A stretch of 64,000 nucleotides of DNA from CAVUCH01 sp963697705. GTDB lineage: Bacteria; Acidobacteriota; Vicinamibacteria; Vicinamibacterales; JAENWD01. Below are positions 46,282 to 55,778 of this stretch, piece by piece. The DNA is taken from NCBI GenBank assembly GCA_963697705.1, contig CAVOPA010000010.1, forward strand, positions 1-64,000. Direction: 5' to 3'. Numbering within the stretch: the first letter of the stretch is position 1; each line of letters opens with the position of its first letter. Both the position numbers and the translations under genes were made by a program. The notes under the pieces were generated by a model that had not been told where the DNA came from, made no database searches, and saw only the letters and a list, made by a program, of their open reading frames with translations.

Positions 46282-48036
46282 ATGGAGATGTCCGCCGTGC
46301 TGAAACATCTCACCCTCTGCCTCGTGTCGATCGCGGCCGCCGGCGCCCTGGGCGCGACCGAGCCGGCCGCGGCTCCTGCGGATCTCGTGCTGCTCGACGG
46401 TAAGGTCCTGACCGTTGACGAGCGATTCAGCACGGCAACCGCCCTCGCCGTTCGCGATGGCCGCTTCGTCGCGGTGGGATCGAACGCAGACATCCGCTCA
46501 CACATCGGCCCGACGACGCGTGTGATCGACGGTGCCGGACGAACCGTCCTGCCCGGCCTCATCGACACGCACGTCCACGCGCTTGGCGTCGCCGAGGCGG
46601 AAGCCACGCAACCGTTCCGCAATCTCACCAGCATCGGCGAGGTGCAGGCCTGGATCCGCGAAGAGGCCGCACGCCGTCGGCCGGACACGTGGCTGTGGAC
46701 GCCGCGCGTGTTCCCGACGCGGCTGCGGGAGCACCGGTTTCCTTCGCGCGAGGAGCTCGATGCCGCCGCCCCGCGACACCCGGTCGCGGTCGATTTCGCG
46801 TATGCGTTCGCGCTCAACACGGCGGCGCTGCGCGCGGCGGGCATCACGCACAACACGCCGGATCCGCCGGGCGGCCTGATCGCCAAAGACACGGCAGGAG
46901 AGCCGACCGGGCTGTTGCGGAACGCCGGATCCCTGCTCGCGCGCTTCCAACCTGCCTCGGCGGCAGGGGTTCCGCTCGACATGCTCGAAAAGGTGCACCA
47001 GCAGTACCTGGCCGCGGGCATCACCAGCGTGATCGAGCGCGGGGCGACCATGGAGGGCTACGAAGTCTACAAGGCGCTCAACGGGGCCGGGCGCCTTCGT
47101 CTCAGGGCAACCGTCACGATACGCATCCCGCATGCTGACGACGCACGGGCGGTGGAGGCGTTCGTGACGGCCCTGCCGTTCCGGTTTGGCGAGGGAGACG
47201 AGTGGCTGAAGACCGGGCCGCTCAAGATCGTGGCGGACGGCGGCATCCTGAGCGGCACGTCCTACATGCGACAGCCGTACGGAAGCGGCGCGCGCCGGTT
47301 GTATGGGGTGGATGATCCGGAGGACCGCGGCTTCCCGGCGCTCACGCCGCAGCAGATCGCGAGCACCATCGCGATCGGGCATCGCCACGGATGGCAGATG
47401 GTGGCGCACGTGACCGGTGACGCCGGCGTCGACCTGGTGCTCGACGCGATCGAAGCGGCCGAGCGCGAGGGGCCCGGCGGCGATCGGCGTCACACGCTGC
47501 TGCACGCCTACTTCGTGAACGCCGAGACGGCGGCGCGCGCGGCACGGCTCGGCGTGCTGGTCGACACGCAGCCGGCGTGGCATTACAAGGACGCCGACGC
47601 GCTCGCGGACGCGCTTGGCATCGATCGCCTTGCATCCTTCATCGGGCTGCAGACCTGGCGACGTGCCGGCGTGGACGTCGCCATCAACACCGACCACATG
47701 TTCGGCCTCGACAAGAACACGTCGATGAACCCGTTCAACCCGTTCCTGACGATGTACTCGGCGACGACGAGGCGGACGGAATCCGGCAGGGTGGTGGGCG
47801 AAGCAGAGGCCGTGTCGAGGCAGGACGCGCTGCGCATGATGACCAGCATGGCCGCGCGTTTCAGCTTCGACGAGAAAAACCGCGGCTCGATCGAAACCGG
47901 CAAGCTCGGTGACTTCGTCGTGCTCGACGACGACTTCCTCGCCGTGCCTGCCGAGCGGCTCCGATCGATTGGCGTCGACCTCACCGTCGTCGGCGGCCGC
48001 GTCGCCTTCGAGCGACGGCAGGCCTCCAGGCAGTGA
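46282..48036 (+). CDS. Amidohydrolase family 3 protein (YtcJ-like), exported
   Basis: A 584-aa metal-dependent hydrolase. It begins with a signal peptide (LKHLTLCLVSIAAAGALGAT), then ADLVLLDGKVLTVDERFSTA. The metal-binding GLIDTHVHALG is followed by WLKTGPLKIVADGGILSGTS (bridging-lysine strand), MVAHVTGDAGVDLVLDAIEA, HTLLHAYFVN and AINTDHMFGLDKNTSM. The beta-sandwich closes with GKLGDFVVLDDDFLAVPAER. This set matches the YtcJ/amidohydrolase-3 family, which acts on N-acyl or amide bonds; the natural substrate is unknown. ATG 46282 or 46288 is the start. It is 12 bp from the previous methyltransferase gene and is followed by a 66-bp double-hairpin element. Confidence 0.85.
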   Translation: MEMSAVLKHLTLCLVSIAAAGALGATEPAAAPADLVLLDGKVLTVDERFSTATALAVRDGRFVAVGSNADIRSHIGPTTRVIDGAGRTVLPGLIDTHVHALGVAEAEATQPFRNLTSIGEVQAWIREEAARRRPDTWLWTPRVFPTRLREHRFPSREELDAAAPRHPVAVDFAYAFALNTAALRAAGITHNTPDPPGGLIAKDTAGEPTGLLRNAGSLLARFQPASAAGVPLDMLEKVHQQYLAAGITSVIERGATMEGYEVYKALNGAGRLRLRATVTIRIPHADDARAVEAFVTALPFRFGEGDEWLKTGPLKIVADGGILSGTSYMRQPYGSGARRLYGVDDPEDRGFPALTPQQIASTIAIGHRHGWQMVAHVTGDAGVDLVLDAIEAAEREGPGGDRRHTLLHAYFVNAETAARAARLGVLVDTQPAWHYKDADALADALGIDRLASFIGLQTWRRAGVDVAINTDHMFGLDKNTSMNPFNPFLTMYSATTRRTESGRVVGEAEAVSRQDALRMMTSMAARFSFDEKNRGSIETGKLGDFVVLDDDFLAVPAERLRSIGVDLTVVGGRVAFERRQASRQ

Positions 48037-48182
48037 CTAGAGCAGGATGACGCGGTGCAATGCCGGATCGCGGCCGGTATTCGACATCGGCATCCGGCAT
48101 GCTGCTTCCAGGCGGCGTGTTAAACCCAGCGCTCGCTTGTGTTGTCACCGCATCAGCTTAGACCCGCGATTCACTTGTAGTC

Positions 48183-48248
48183 ATGTGGGGCAGGCCTTCA
48201 GGCCTGCTTGCGCGCGCCGATTTGCAGGGCTGAAGCCCTGCCCCACGT
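48183..48248. repeat. 66-bp double-hairpin element, copy A (inverted)
   Basis: Outer ends ATGTGGGGCAGG and CCTGCCCCACGT enclose hairpins AGGCCTTCAGGCCT and AGGGCTGAAGCCCT joined by GCGCGCGCCGATTTGCA. It is the reverse complement of the elements at 57662 and 57869. Confidence 0.9.
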
Positions 48249-48400
48249 GACTGTTACTTTCCTGAACTCCGCGAACCAGTTCTGGACGACGGCTAGCGCC
48301 AGCGGGCGCTCGGTGCCCGTCTTGACCTCCTGCACCAGCCGCCCGCGCGCCGAGGGCGCCGATGATCTCGTACCCGCCGAGGTGAGCGCCGGATGTATGG
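48249..48400 (-). pseudogene. Ser/Thr kinase shell: N-terminus joined to C-terminus
   Basis: On the minus strand LTSAGT and HLGGYEIIGALGA (a kinase start) run, after one shift, straight into RLVQEVKTGTERPLALAVVQ and NWFAEFRKVT, the end of kinase-propeller proteins. The whole kinase core and propeller are missing. The reading frame then enters the double-hairpin element at 48183-48248, which has taken the place of the stop codon. Confidence 0.55.
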
Positions 48401-48566
48401 GATTGCCGGATTTCCAGCTGACAGACACGAGCGGAACGGCTGCCTGCTCGCAGTCCGTACCCTGCTTGCCACTCCTGCGCGAGGCCGTTTTCATCCGAGG
48501 CCGCTGCGGAGGATATCATCGCGATGCGGACACCTTCTATCCTCCGCATCCGCTCGATGCGCTGCC

Positions 48567-49748
48567 ATGCCTGAACACGTGCCCGATGTGACCGCCTCTG
48601 ATCGCAGTGCGACCCGCAAAGCCGTCTTGCACGAGGGCCGCGGACTGCGGCTACCCAAGGTCCGGAAGAACCGTCCGGGCACGGCCGCGGGCATCAATCA
48701 CGAGCAGCTTGACGGTCTGCAGTCCGGGCCTGGCGAGGTCCGGGTCACGGTGACCGACTACCGTGCCGACAACGTCCTGGTTCGCACCATCGACGACATC
48801 GACGCCTTCGTCGCCGGCCACCGGCCCGAGTGGTCGGCCGTCTGCTGGATCAACGTCGACGGCTTGACCGACATGAAGTGCGTCAGCGCCCTCGCGGCGA
48901 AGTACGAGCTTCACCCGCTGGCCGTCGAGGACCTGCTCCATGTGCCGCAGCGGCCGAAGGTGGATGCCTTCGGCGAAGGGGCCGCCGGTCTGCCCGGCAC
49001 GCATCCCGCGCGTCTGTTCGTGGTCGCGAGGATGCTCCAGCTGAAGGGCGGGCACCTCTCGAGCGAGCAGATCAGCTTCTTCGTCGGTCACCGCACGCTG
49101 CTGACGTTCCAGGAGACGCCGGGCGACGTGTGGGACCCGATTCGACGGCGGCTTCAGAACCCGAGCTCGCAGCTCCGCCGCGGGGACGCCAGCTTTCTCC
49201 TCTACTCGCTCATCGACGCCATCGTCGATCATGGCTTCCCGATTCTCGAGTTCTACGGCGACCGGCTCGAAGAGATCGAGGAGCAGGTCCTGACCGGCGC
49301 CGGCCAGGAGGTGATCCCACAGATTCACCGCCTTCGCCGCGAGCTGCTCCTGTTCCGCCGGGAAGTCTGGCCGATGCGCGACGTGGTCCGCACGCTGCAA
49401 CGAGAGCCGCACGAGTGCATGGGGGAGACGACCCGCACGTACCTGCGAGACGTCCACGATCACATCGTCCAGATCATCGAGCTGTGCGACACGTACCGCG
49501 AGTTCGCCTCGGGTCTGGCCGAGACCTACATGTCGTCGCTCTCGATCCGCATGAACGAGGTGATGAAGCTCCTGACGATCATCACGACGATCTTCATCCC
49601 GATCACGTTTCTGGCCGGCGTTTACGGGATGAACTTCCGGCACATGCCAGGCGAGGACTGGGTGTGGGCCTACACAGCTTTCTGGATGGTGTGCCTCATC
49701 CTGGCCGGAGGGATGCTTGTCTGGTTCAAGCGGCGGGGCTGGCTATGA
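48567..49748 (+). CDS. corA: CorA-family magnesium/divalent-metal channel
   Basis: A 393-aa CorA. It has a cytoplasmic funnel domain (EVRVTVTDYRADNVLVRTID, LAAKYELHPLAVEDLLHVPQ, LSSEQISFFVGHRTLLTFQE), a long stalk helix, and two C-terminal transmembrane helices. The first is MKLLTIITTIFIPITFLAGV and ends in the selectivity signature YGMN (FRHMPGEDW); the second is WAYTAFWMVCLILAGGMLVW, followed by basic residues. It forms a pentamer in the inner membrane for Mg2+ or Co2+ uptake. The chosen ATG 48567 is the first in-frame ATG after the repeat region and leaves a normal-length N-terminus. Upstream 48037-48566 holds only the repeat and the kinase shell. Confidence 0.93.
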   Translation: MPEHVPDVTASDRSATRKAVLHEGRGLRLPKVRKNRPGTAAGINHEQLDGLQSGPGEVRVTVTDYRADNVLVRTIDDIDAFVAGHRPEWSAVCWINVDGLTDMKCVSALAAKYELHPLAVEDLLHVPQRPKVDAFGEGAAGLPGTHPARLFVVARMLQLKGGHLSSEQISFFVGHRTLLTFQETPGDVWDPIRRRLQNPSSQLRRGDASFLLYSLIDAIVDHGFPILEFYGDRLEEIEEQVLTGAGQEVIPQIHRLRRELLLFRREVWPMRDVVRTLQREPHECMGETTRTYLRDVHDHIVQIIELCDTYREFASGLAETYMSSLSIRMNEVMKLLTIITTIFIPITFLAGVYGMNFRHMPGEDWVWAYTAFWMVCLILAGGMLVWFKRRGWL

Positions 49749-49891
49749 GGCACCGCTCAATGGGCGAGAGGCGAACCGCCGCCGCAGGCGAGCGTGACGC
49801 GCTGATCGACCGCTGGGAGCGTCCACGGCTCCGAGGCTGCCGTTCCTGAGGGCACCGGTGTCACGGGCGTTTGTTGCTACGATCGCATCAC

Positions 49892-51139
49892 ATGGATGAC
49901 CTGTCCCTCAGCCGCTATGCCGACCTGGTGATCCGCGTCGGGCTCAACCTGCAGGCCGGGCAGCGATTGCTGATCCTCGGCCCGCTCGCGAACGGCGGTG
50001 TCGCGCTCGACGCCGCCCCGCTCGTGCGCGCCGTGTCGGCGCGGGCGTACGAGGCGGGCGCCCCGCTCGTGGAGGTGCTCTGGGGTGACGAGTCGCTGGC
50101 GGTGCTCCGCTACCGCCACGCGCCGCCCGAGTCGTTCGGCCAGGTTTCCGCCTGGCTCCCCGGCGCGCTCGTCGAACACGTGGCGGCAGGGCACGCGACG
50201 TTGTCGATCTCGGCAAACGATCCCGACCTGCTGCAGTCCGCGGCGCCTGAGCGTGTGGCGGCTATCCAGTCGGCCATCGCGCACGCCGTGAGGCCGTTCC
50301 GCGACAAGATTTCCAGGAATGCGACCAACTGGTCGGTCGTCGCCGCTCCGGCCGCGAGCTGGGCGGCGCGCGTGTTCCCGGGCCTGCCCCGGGACGAGCA
50401 GGTGGCGCGGCTCTCGACGGCGATTGCGCGTCTCTGCCGGCTGGACGCCCCGGATCCAACTGCGGCGTGGCAGTCCCACCTCGATGCACTGACGGAACGC
50501 ACGGCGCTGCTGAACGAGCGGCGCTATGACGCGCTGCGCTATCGAGGCCCGGGGACGGACCTGACCGTCGGCCTTGCGACGGGACACATCTGGACCGGCG
50601 GACGATCGAGGAGCGCCAACGGGATCGTGTTTGCCGCCAACCTGCCGACCGAGGAAGTGTTCACGATGCCGGCGCGCGATCGCGTCGATGGCCACGTGCG
50701 CGCATCCAAGCCGCTCAGCTACGGCGGCACGCTGATCGAGGATTTCAGCTTCACCTTCGAAGCAGGACGCATCGTGGACGTGCGTGCCGCGCGGGCCGAG
50801 CAGGTGCTGCGCGACCTCGTCGCCACCGACCCCGGTGCCGCTCGCCTCGGTGAGATCGCGCTCGTGCCGCACAGCTCACCCATCTCGCAGGCGGGCCATC
50901 TGTTCTTCAACACGCTGTTCGACGAAAACGCCGCCAGCCATCTCGCGATCGGCGCGGCCTACGCGTTCACGCTCCAAGGTGGAGAAGCCATGACGCCAGA
51001 GGCGTTCGAGCGCGCGGGCGGCAATCGGAGCGCCACGCACGTCGACTTCATGATCGGGTCGGGCGAGCTCGATATCGACGGCGTGCTCGCCGGCGGCACG
51101 ACCGAGCCCGTCATGCGGGCTGGGGAATGGGCGGACTGA
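49892..51139 (+). CDS. M29-family aminopeptidase (AmpS/aminopeptidase T type)
   Basis: A 415-aa cytosolic metallopeptidase. The five metal ligands of the family are present with conserved spacing: E255 (in LPTEEVFTMP), E321 (LGEIALVPHSSPI), H350 (DENAASHLAIG), H383 and D385 (SATHVDFMIGSGELDIDG). The N-terminal Rossmann-like part (LSRYADLVIRVGLNLQAGQR) also fits. Family members remove N-terminal residues from peptides using two metal ions. ATG 49892 starts at the homology; the frame is open a little further upstream (49871). It stands alone with a 143-bp gap from corA. Confidence 0.9.
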   Translation: MDDLSLSRYADLVIRVGLNLQAGQRLLILGPLANGGVALDAAPLVRAVSARAYEAGAPLVEVLWGDESLAVLRYRHAPPESFGQVSAWLPGALVEHVAAGHATLSISANDPDLLQSAAPERVAAIQSAIAHAVRPFRDKISRNATNWSVVAAPAASWAARVFPGLPRDEQVARLSTAIARLCRLDAPDPTAAWQSHLDALTERTALLNERRYDALRYRGPGTDLTVGLATGHIWTGGRSRSANGIVFAANLPTEEVFTMPARDRVDGHVRASKPLSYGGTLIEDFSFTFEAGRIVDVRAARAEQVLRDLVATDPGAARLGEIALVPHSSPISQAGHLFFNTLFDENAASHLAIGAAYAFTLQGGEAMTPEAFERAGGNRSATHVDFMIGSGELDIDGVLAGGTTEPVMRAGEWAD

Positions 51140-51160
51140 TCGGCCACGGCCGGTCGCGCC

Positions 51161-51237
51161 GCCTGCCGCCTGCCGCCTGCCGCCCCGCCGTCCAACCCCG
51201 TCGCCCAATGCCCATCGCCCGCCGCCCGCCGCCCGGC
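51161..51237. repeat. Heptanucleotide arrays (GCCTGCC x3; GCCCGCC x3)
   Basis: Two period-7 arrays lie in the 347-bp gap after the aminopeptidase gene, at 51161-51181 and 51217-51237. The rest of the gap to 51486 shows no gene; it should hold the promoter of the next gene. Confidence 0.8.
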
Positions 51238-51486
51238 GTCGATTCCTTGTGCTCCGCACGCTGAGCGCCTATACTGACGAGGCTCTCTGAGAACAATTCG
51301 GCTCCGCAGTCGGCAAGTGGCTGTCGGGACGTCTGCCTCATCGAAGCAACATTGACGCGGACGTTCTCATATGCCTGCTGCGCACCGGCATGTCCCGGGC
51401 GCTCACGACTGGGCATCTGCGCGACGGCCCGTCACATCCCACGATCGTTCTGCGGGACAAAGACAAACGACAACAGGAGTCAGCCT

Positions 51487-52356
51487 ATGAGACGAGTGAC
51501 ATGTCTGCTCGGGGCCGTGATGTTCGTGTGTACGACGACTGCGGCCGTCCACGCCGAGGAGCCCGGACCTGCGAAAGTGATCAGGCTCGTGCGCGAGGAA
51601 ATCAAGCCGGCTCGCGGCGCTGCGCATGCGCGCGCAGAGGAGGCGTACGTGCGCGCCGCTGCGGCGTCGAAGGTGCCCGCCTACTGGATCGGCATGAACG
51701 CGATCACCGGTCCCAGCGAAGCATGGTTCCTCTCGAGCTACGCCAGCAACGAGGCGCTCGAGAAGGAGAACGACGCCATGGAGGCGGCGGTCGGCAAGCA
51801 GTTGGAGGCGGCCGACGAGGGCGACGCGCAGTTCCGGACCGGCACCCGCATGTACCTCCTGGAATTGAACGAGAGCCTGAGCTACCGGATGCGGCCGAAC
51901 GTCAAGGACATGCGCTACATCAGCGTCGCGACCGTGCGCGTGAAGCCGGGTTACGGGCAGGCGTTCCTGGAGGTGCGCAAAGCTGTCAAGGCGGCGCACG
52001 AGAAGGCCAACGTGGACGAGCACTGGGCGTTCTATGAGGTGACCTCGGGCGCGCCGGCGGGGACCTACATGCTGCTCTTCGGGTCGTCAACGATGAAAGA
52101 CGACGACACGGACCCGCACACCGCCGCGTACCGGGACGCAGTCGGTGACGAGGGCCGCGCCAAGTACCAGGAGTTCCAGCGCGCTGGCCTCGCGTCGACC
52201 GAAATGGCGACCTTCGAGATCAGCCCGAGGATGAGCCATGTGCCCGCGGAGTGGATCTCCGATCGGCCCGGCTTCTGGAAGGCCCCGTCGATCAAGACCA
52301 CCATGGCCGCCCCGAAGGCGCCAGCCGTCGTTCCCGCATCGCAGGCCAAGCCCTAA
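51487..52356 (+). CDS. Exported protein with two dimeric alpha/beta-barrel-like domains
   Basis: A 289-aa protein with a signal peptide (RRVTCLLGAVMFVCTTTAAV, HAEEP) and AGGAG 7 bp before ATG 51487. Two related units are visible. The first has AKVIRLVREEIKPARGAAHA and WFLSSYASNEALEKENDAM. The second has RYISVATVRVKPGYGQAFLE, VDEHWAFYEVTSG and GTYMLLFGSSTM. This is the architecture also seen at 24668-25522, though sequence identity looks low. The fold resembles NIPSNAP/antibiotic-monooxygenase domains. No active-site residues can be named. The C-terminus is Ala/Pro-rich. Function unknown; periplasmic. Confidence 0.65.
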   Translation: MRRVTCLLGAVMFVCTTTAAVHAEEPGPAKVIRLVREEIKPARGAAHARAEEAYVRAAAASKVPAYWIGMNAITGPSEAWFLSSYASNEALEKENDAMEAAVGKQLEAADEGDAQFRTGTRMYLLELNESLSYRMRPNVKDMRYISVATVRVKPGYGQAFLEVRKAVKAAHEKANVDEHWAFYEVTSGAPAGTYMLLFGSSTMKDDDTDPHTAAYRDAVGDEGRAKYQEFQRAGLASTEMATFEISPRMSHVPAEWISDRPGFWKAPSIKTTMAAPKAPAVVPASQAKP

Positions 52357-52369
52357 CGTTCGCATCGAT

Positions 52370-52417
52370 GACGGGGCCAGATCGCGAATCCGCGGAACCT
52401 CGCGATCTGACCCCGTC
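52370..52417. terminator. Long hairpin between convergent genes
   Basis: The 18-bp arms 52370-52387 and 52400-52417 pair at 17 of 18 positions around a 12-nt loop. It lies between two genes that converge (stops at 52356 and 52457). There is no T-run, so it may be a bidirectional terminator or a stray palindrome. Confidence 0.5.
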
Positions 52418-52456
52418 TTGAGCACCGCCACACTCCTTCACATTGAGGGAGGTCCC

Positions 52457-53281
52457 TCAGATCTTCATGATGCGCTGCAGTTCCGCCGTGGTCAGGCACC
52501 TGTCCACGAAGCCGAAGTCTCCCGCCTGCAGCACCTCGCGCGCCGCATCGACCAGGCCGCTCATCGCCGCACGATAGAGTGAAGTCGCCAGGCTGATGCG
52601 CTTCACGCCGGCTGCGGCGAGCTCGCTGACGGAGAACGATTTCCCCTTGATGCCCACCATGAAGTTGACGGGCTTCGACACCGCCGAACAGAGCGCTCGA
52701 ACCGCAGCGACGTCGGGCAGTCCCGGGGCAAACAGGACGTCCGCTCCGGCGTGAGCGAACGCCTGGAGCCGGCGGATCGTCTCGTCGAGGCTGGGATTAG
52801 CGAACATCAGGTTGTGCGCGCGCGCCGTGAGGAGAAACCGAAACGGGAGTCGACGTGCCGCCTCCGCCGCCGCGGCGATGCGTTCGACGGCGAGGCCCTC
52901 GTCGTAGAGCGGTTGGTCGGCGTTGCCGGTCGTGTCCTCGATTGTGCACCCGACGAGACCAACCGCAGCCGCACGCCGAATCGTCTCCGCGACGCTGTCC
53001 GGCGCATCGCCAAAGCCGTTCTCCAGGTCCGCCGAGACCGGCAGATCCGTCGCACTCACGATGGCGCGTGCATGCGCCAGCGCTTCGTCTCGCGTCAGCC
53101 CGCCGTCTCGCCGACCGATGGCACACGCCGAGGCCGCGCTCGACGTGGCCAGCGCCTCGAAGCCGAGCCCCGCGAGCACGCGGGCCGAGCCGACGTCCCA
53201 TGGGTTCGGAATGACGAAGGTGCCGGGACCGTCGTGAAGCGCACCGAAGCGTTCAGCCTTCTCTCGCTGGGTGATGCTCAC
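52457..53281 (-). CDS. Isocitrate lyase/PEP-mutase superfamily protein
   Basis: A 274-aa TIM-barrel protein of the PEP mutase/2-methylisocitrate lyase group. It has FVIPNPWDVGSARVLAGLGF, EALATSSAASACAIGRRDG, PVSADLENGFGDAPDSVAET with Mg-binding acids, LVGCTIEDTTG and RFLLTARAHN. The lyase loop cysteine KKCGH is absent, as usual in this short carboxyphosphonoenolpyruvate-mutase-like branch, whose members cleave or rearrange small oxo-acids. The GTG start at 53281 is fixed by AGGAGG 5 bp upstream. It ends convergent with the 51487 gene. Its substrate is not evident from context. Confidence 0.85.
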   Translation of the reverse strand: MSITQREKAERFGALHDGPGTFVIPNPWDVGSARVLAGLGFEALATSSAASACAIGRRDGGLTRDEALAHARAIVSATDLPVSADLENGFGDAPDSVAETIRRAAAVGLVGCTIEDTTGNADQPLYDEGLAVERIAAAAEAARRLPFRFLLTARAHNLMFANPSLDETIRRLQAFAHAGADVLFAPGLPDVAAVRALCSAVSKPVNFMVGIKGKSFSVSELAAAGVKRISLATSLYRAAMSGLVDAAREVLQAGDFGFVDRCLTTAELQRIMKI

Positions 53282-53346
53282 GGGAACCTCCTTCGCAGCA
53301 GCTGAAAATCACGATCCTGCGGGCAGTGGGCGTGGCGATGGAACCT

Positions 53347-55743
53347 CTATTCCTGCATCGTGACGGTCGAGACGACCGTGCAGCGGCTCTCCATGCGCCA
53401 CTCACGCCCCAGCGTACGGGCAGCCCCCGTCAGCTCGACGAGCCCTCGCAGCCGGATGTCCGCGCTCGAGGCGCCCACCTGCAGCTCGAACTCCCCGGGT
53501 TCGACAATGCGCCGGCCGGCCATGCCGGTGAACGAGAGCATGTCGGTCGGCACTGCGAAGGTCACCCGCGCCGACGCGCCCGCCTTCAGCTCGACCCGGC
53601 CGAACGCCTTCAGTTCCTTGACCGGACGCACCACCGAGGCGACGAGGTCCCGGACGTAGAGCTGCGGCACGGCGACGCCGGCGCGCGGTCCCGTGTTGTG
53701 CACCCCGAAGTGGACGCGAATTTCGCCGGCGGTGAGGTCGATCTTCGTCGCGTCCAGGACGAGATCGTCGAACTCGAACGACGTGTAGCCGAGGCCGTGG
53801 CCGAACGGATAGCGGCTGCCGAAGTGCCGCGCGATTGGCGTGCCCGCGCTCTTCATTTTGTGGTTGTAGTAGTAGGGCACGGCGCCGACGTTCTTCGGCA
53901 CCGAGACGGTCAGCCGTCCCGAGGGCTCCACTGCGCCGCTCAGTACGTCCACGAGCGCTGGCCCTCCCTCCTGGCCGCCGGCGAACGCCATCACGAACGC
54001 CGCGACCTTTTCCTCGAGGCCGCCCAGGTTGTAGGGGCGGCCGCTCATGAGCACGACCACCACGGGCGTTCCGGTGGCGACCACCGCGTCCAGCAGCAGC
54101 TGCTGCACGCCGGGCAGATCGAGTGAATCGGTATCCGAGCCCTCGCCGACCGTGCCGGTCTGGAACAGGCCCGCAAGATCGCCGACACACACGACGGCGA
54201 CATCCGCTGCCCGCGCGCATGCCACCGCCGCGGGAATGAGATCCGTCCGGCGCGAGACCGGCGATGGCTGATCGAGCGACGTGCTCTTCTCGACGTCGCC
54301 CGGGAACACGGGCGAGCCGTACTTGCGCTCCTCGATGACGTAACAGCCCTGCGCGTACGAGACCCGCTCGGCACCGAAGGCGCGCTCGAACGCGGTCCTC
54401 GGCGTCACGACCTGGGCGGCTGCCTCGCCGGCGTCGTTCAGGATCAGATGCACCGGGAAGCTGTAGCCACAAAGCAGCGCCATCGGATCGTCGGCGGTCG
54501 GACCGATGACGGCGAGACGCTGGCCCTTCGCCGGATCGAGGGGCAACACGCCGTCGTTCTCGAGCACCACCACGCCCTGCCGCGCCACCTCGCGAGCGAG
54601 CGCCACGGTGCCAGGCGACTGCAGGTCGATCGCGCCCTCGTCCACGTACGGCCGCTCGAACAGCCCGAGGCGGATCTTCTCGACGAGAATTCGCCTCACG
54701 ACCGCGTCGATCGTCTCAATCGAGATCAAACCGCGCTCCAGCGCCTCGCCGAGGTGCGCCGCGCAGTCGTCCGCGGGCAGCTCGATGTCCAGCCCGGCAC
54801 CAAACGCCAGGGCTGCCGCTTCGGCGCGGTCGCTGGCGACGTTGTGGTGCTGGTAGAGCAGGCTGATGCCGATGTAATCGGCCACGATCAGGCCGTCGAG
54901 GCCCCACTCGTCGCGAAGCACCTGGGTCAGGAGGTGTCGCGAGCCGTGGCACGACTCGTTGTCGATGTCGTGATACGCCGGCATCACCGACCCCGCGCGC
55001 GCCTGCTTGACCGCCATCTCGAACGGGAGCAGGAAGACGTCGTTCAGTTCGCGCCACCCCAGGTGCACCGGCCCGTGATTACGCGCCCCCTCGCTCCACG
55101 AGTGGCCGGCGAAGTGCTTCAGCGTGGCGAGTAGATCCCGTGTCTCTCCCTGCAGGCCGCGGACGAACCGCGTTCCCATGACGCCCACGAGGTACGGATC
55201 CTCACCGAATGTCTCCTCGGTGCGACCCCAGCGCACGTCGCGGGAGACGTCGAGCACGGGCGCCAGTCCCTGGTGGCAGCCCACGCTCCGGGCCTCGCGC
55301 CCGATGGCCTCCGCCGCGCGCTCGACCAGATCCGGGTTCCAGGTTGCGCCGTAAACCAGCGCGGACGGGAACATCGTCGCGCCCCGGACCATCAGGCCGA
55401 CGAGGCACTCCTCGTGCGACAGCGCGGGGATCCCGAGCCGCGTCTCCTCGCACAGGAACTTCTGCAGCCGGTTGAGCGCTCGCACCCCCGTGCGCGGATC
55501 GACGCCGTGGCTGCCGAGCGCACGCGAGATCTGCCCCAGCCCCTGGCCGAGCGCCTGCTTCACCGCCGCCGGGTCCGTTCCCCCGGTGAAGTCATCCTGC
55601 CGCGGCCGGTGCTGGCCGTCTTCCGACAGGATCAGCCACAGCGCGTGCATCTGCGCCGTCTTCTCCTCGAGCGTCATTCGAGAGAGGAGATCGTCCGCAC
55701 GCTCCTCAACGGGCCGGCCAGTTTCTCGGTAGGGAAGGATCAT
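53347..55743 (-). CDS. Glycoside hydrolase family 3 (beta-xylosidase/beta-glucosidase type)
   Basis: A 798-aa enzyme with the full GH3 layout. The N-terminal barrel has GCHQGLAPVLDVSRDVRWGR, LKHFAGHS (K209-H210) and the nucleophile Asp289 in GLDGLIVADYIGISLL. The C-terminal alpha/beta sandwich has LAVIGPTADDPMALLCGYSF and VVVLMSGRPYNLGGLE. A fibronectin-III-like domain has YTSFEFDDLVLDATKIDLTA and ends in RMESRCTVVSTVTMQE. No signal peptide is visible, so it is probably cytoplasmic and acts on imported oligosaccharides. It starts at ATG 55743, GAGG 4 bp upstream. It is divergent from the GPH symporter across a nested palindrome. Confidence 0.88.
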   Translation of the reverse strand: MILPYRETGRPVEERADDLLSRMTLEEKTAQMHALWLILSEDGQHRPRQDDFTGGTDPAAVKQALGQGLGQISRALGSHGVDPRTGVRALNRLQKFLCEETRLGIPALSHEECLVGLMVRGATMFPSALVYGATWNPDLVERAAEAIGREARSVGCHQGLAPVLDVSRDVRWGRTEETFGEDPYLVGVMGTRFVRGLQGETRDLLATLKHFAGHSWSEGARNHGPVHLGWRELNDVFLLPFEMAVKQARAGSVMPAYHDIDNESCHGSRHLLTQVLRDEWGLDGLIVADYIGISLLYQHHNVASDRAEAAALAFGAGLDIELPADDCAAHLGEALERGLISIETIDAVVRRILVEKIRLGLFERPYVDEGAIDLQSPGTVALAREVARQGVVVLENDGVLPLDPAKGQRLAVIGPTADDPMALLCGYSFPVHLILNDAGEAAAQVVTPRTAFERAFGAERVSYAQGCYVIEERKYGSPVFPGDVEKSTSLDQPSPVSRRTDLIPAAVACARAADVAVVCVGDLAGLFQTGTVGEGSDTDSLDLPGVQQLLLDAVVATGTPVVVVLMSGRPYNLGGLEEKVAAFVMAFAGGQEGGPALVDVLSGAVEPSGRLTVSVPKNVGAVPYYYNHKMKSAGTPIARHFGSRYPFGHGLGYTSFEFDDLVLDATKIDLTAGEIRVHFGVHNTGPRAGVAVPQLYVRDLVASVVRPVKELKAFGRVELKAGASARVTFAVPTDMLSFTGMAGRRIVEPGEFELQVGASSADIRLRGLVELTGAARTLGREWRMESRCTVVSTVTMQE

Positions 55744-55778
55744 GATGATGCCTCGTTGCGTAAGACGACCGCTGACAC

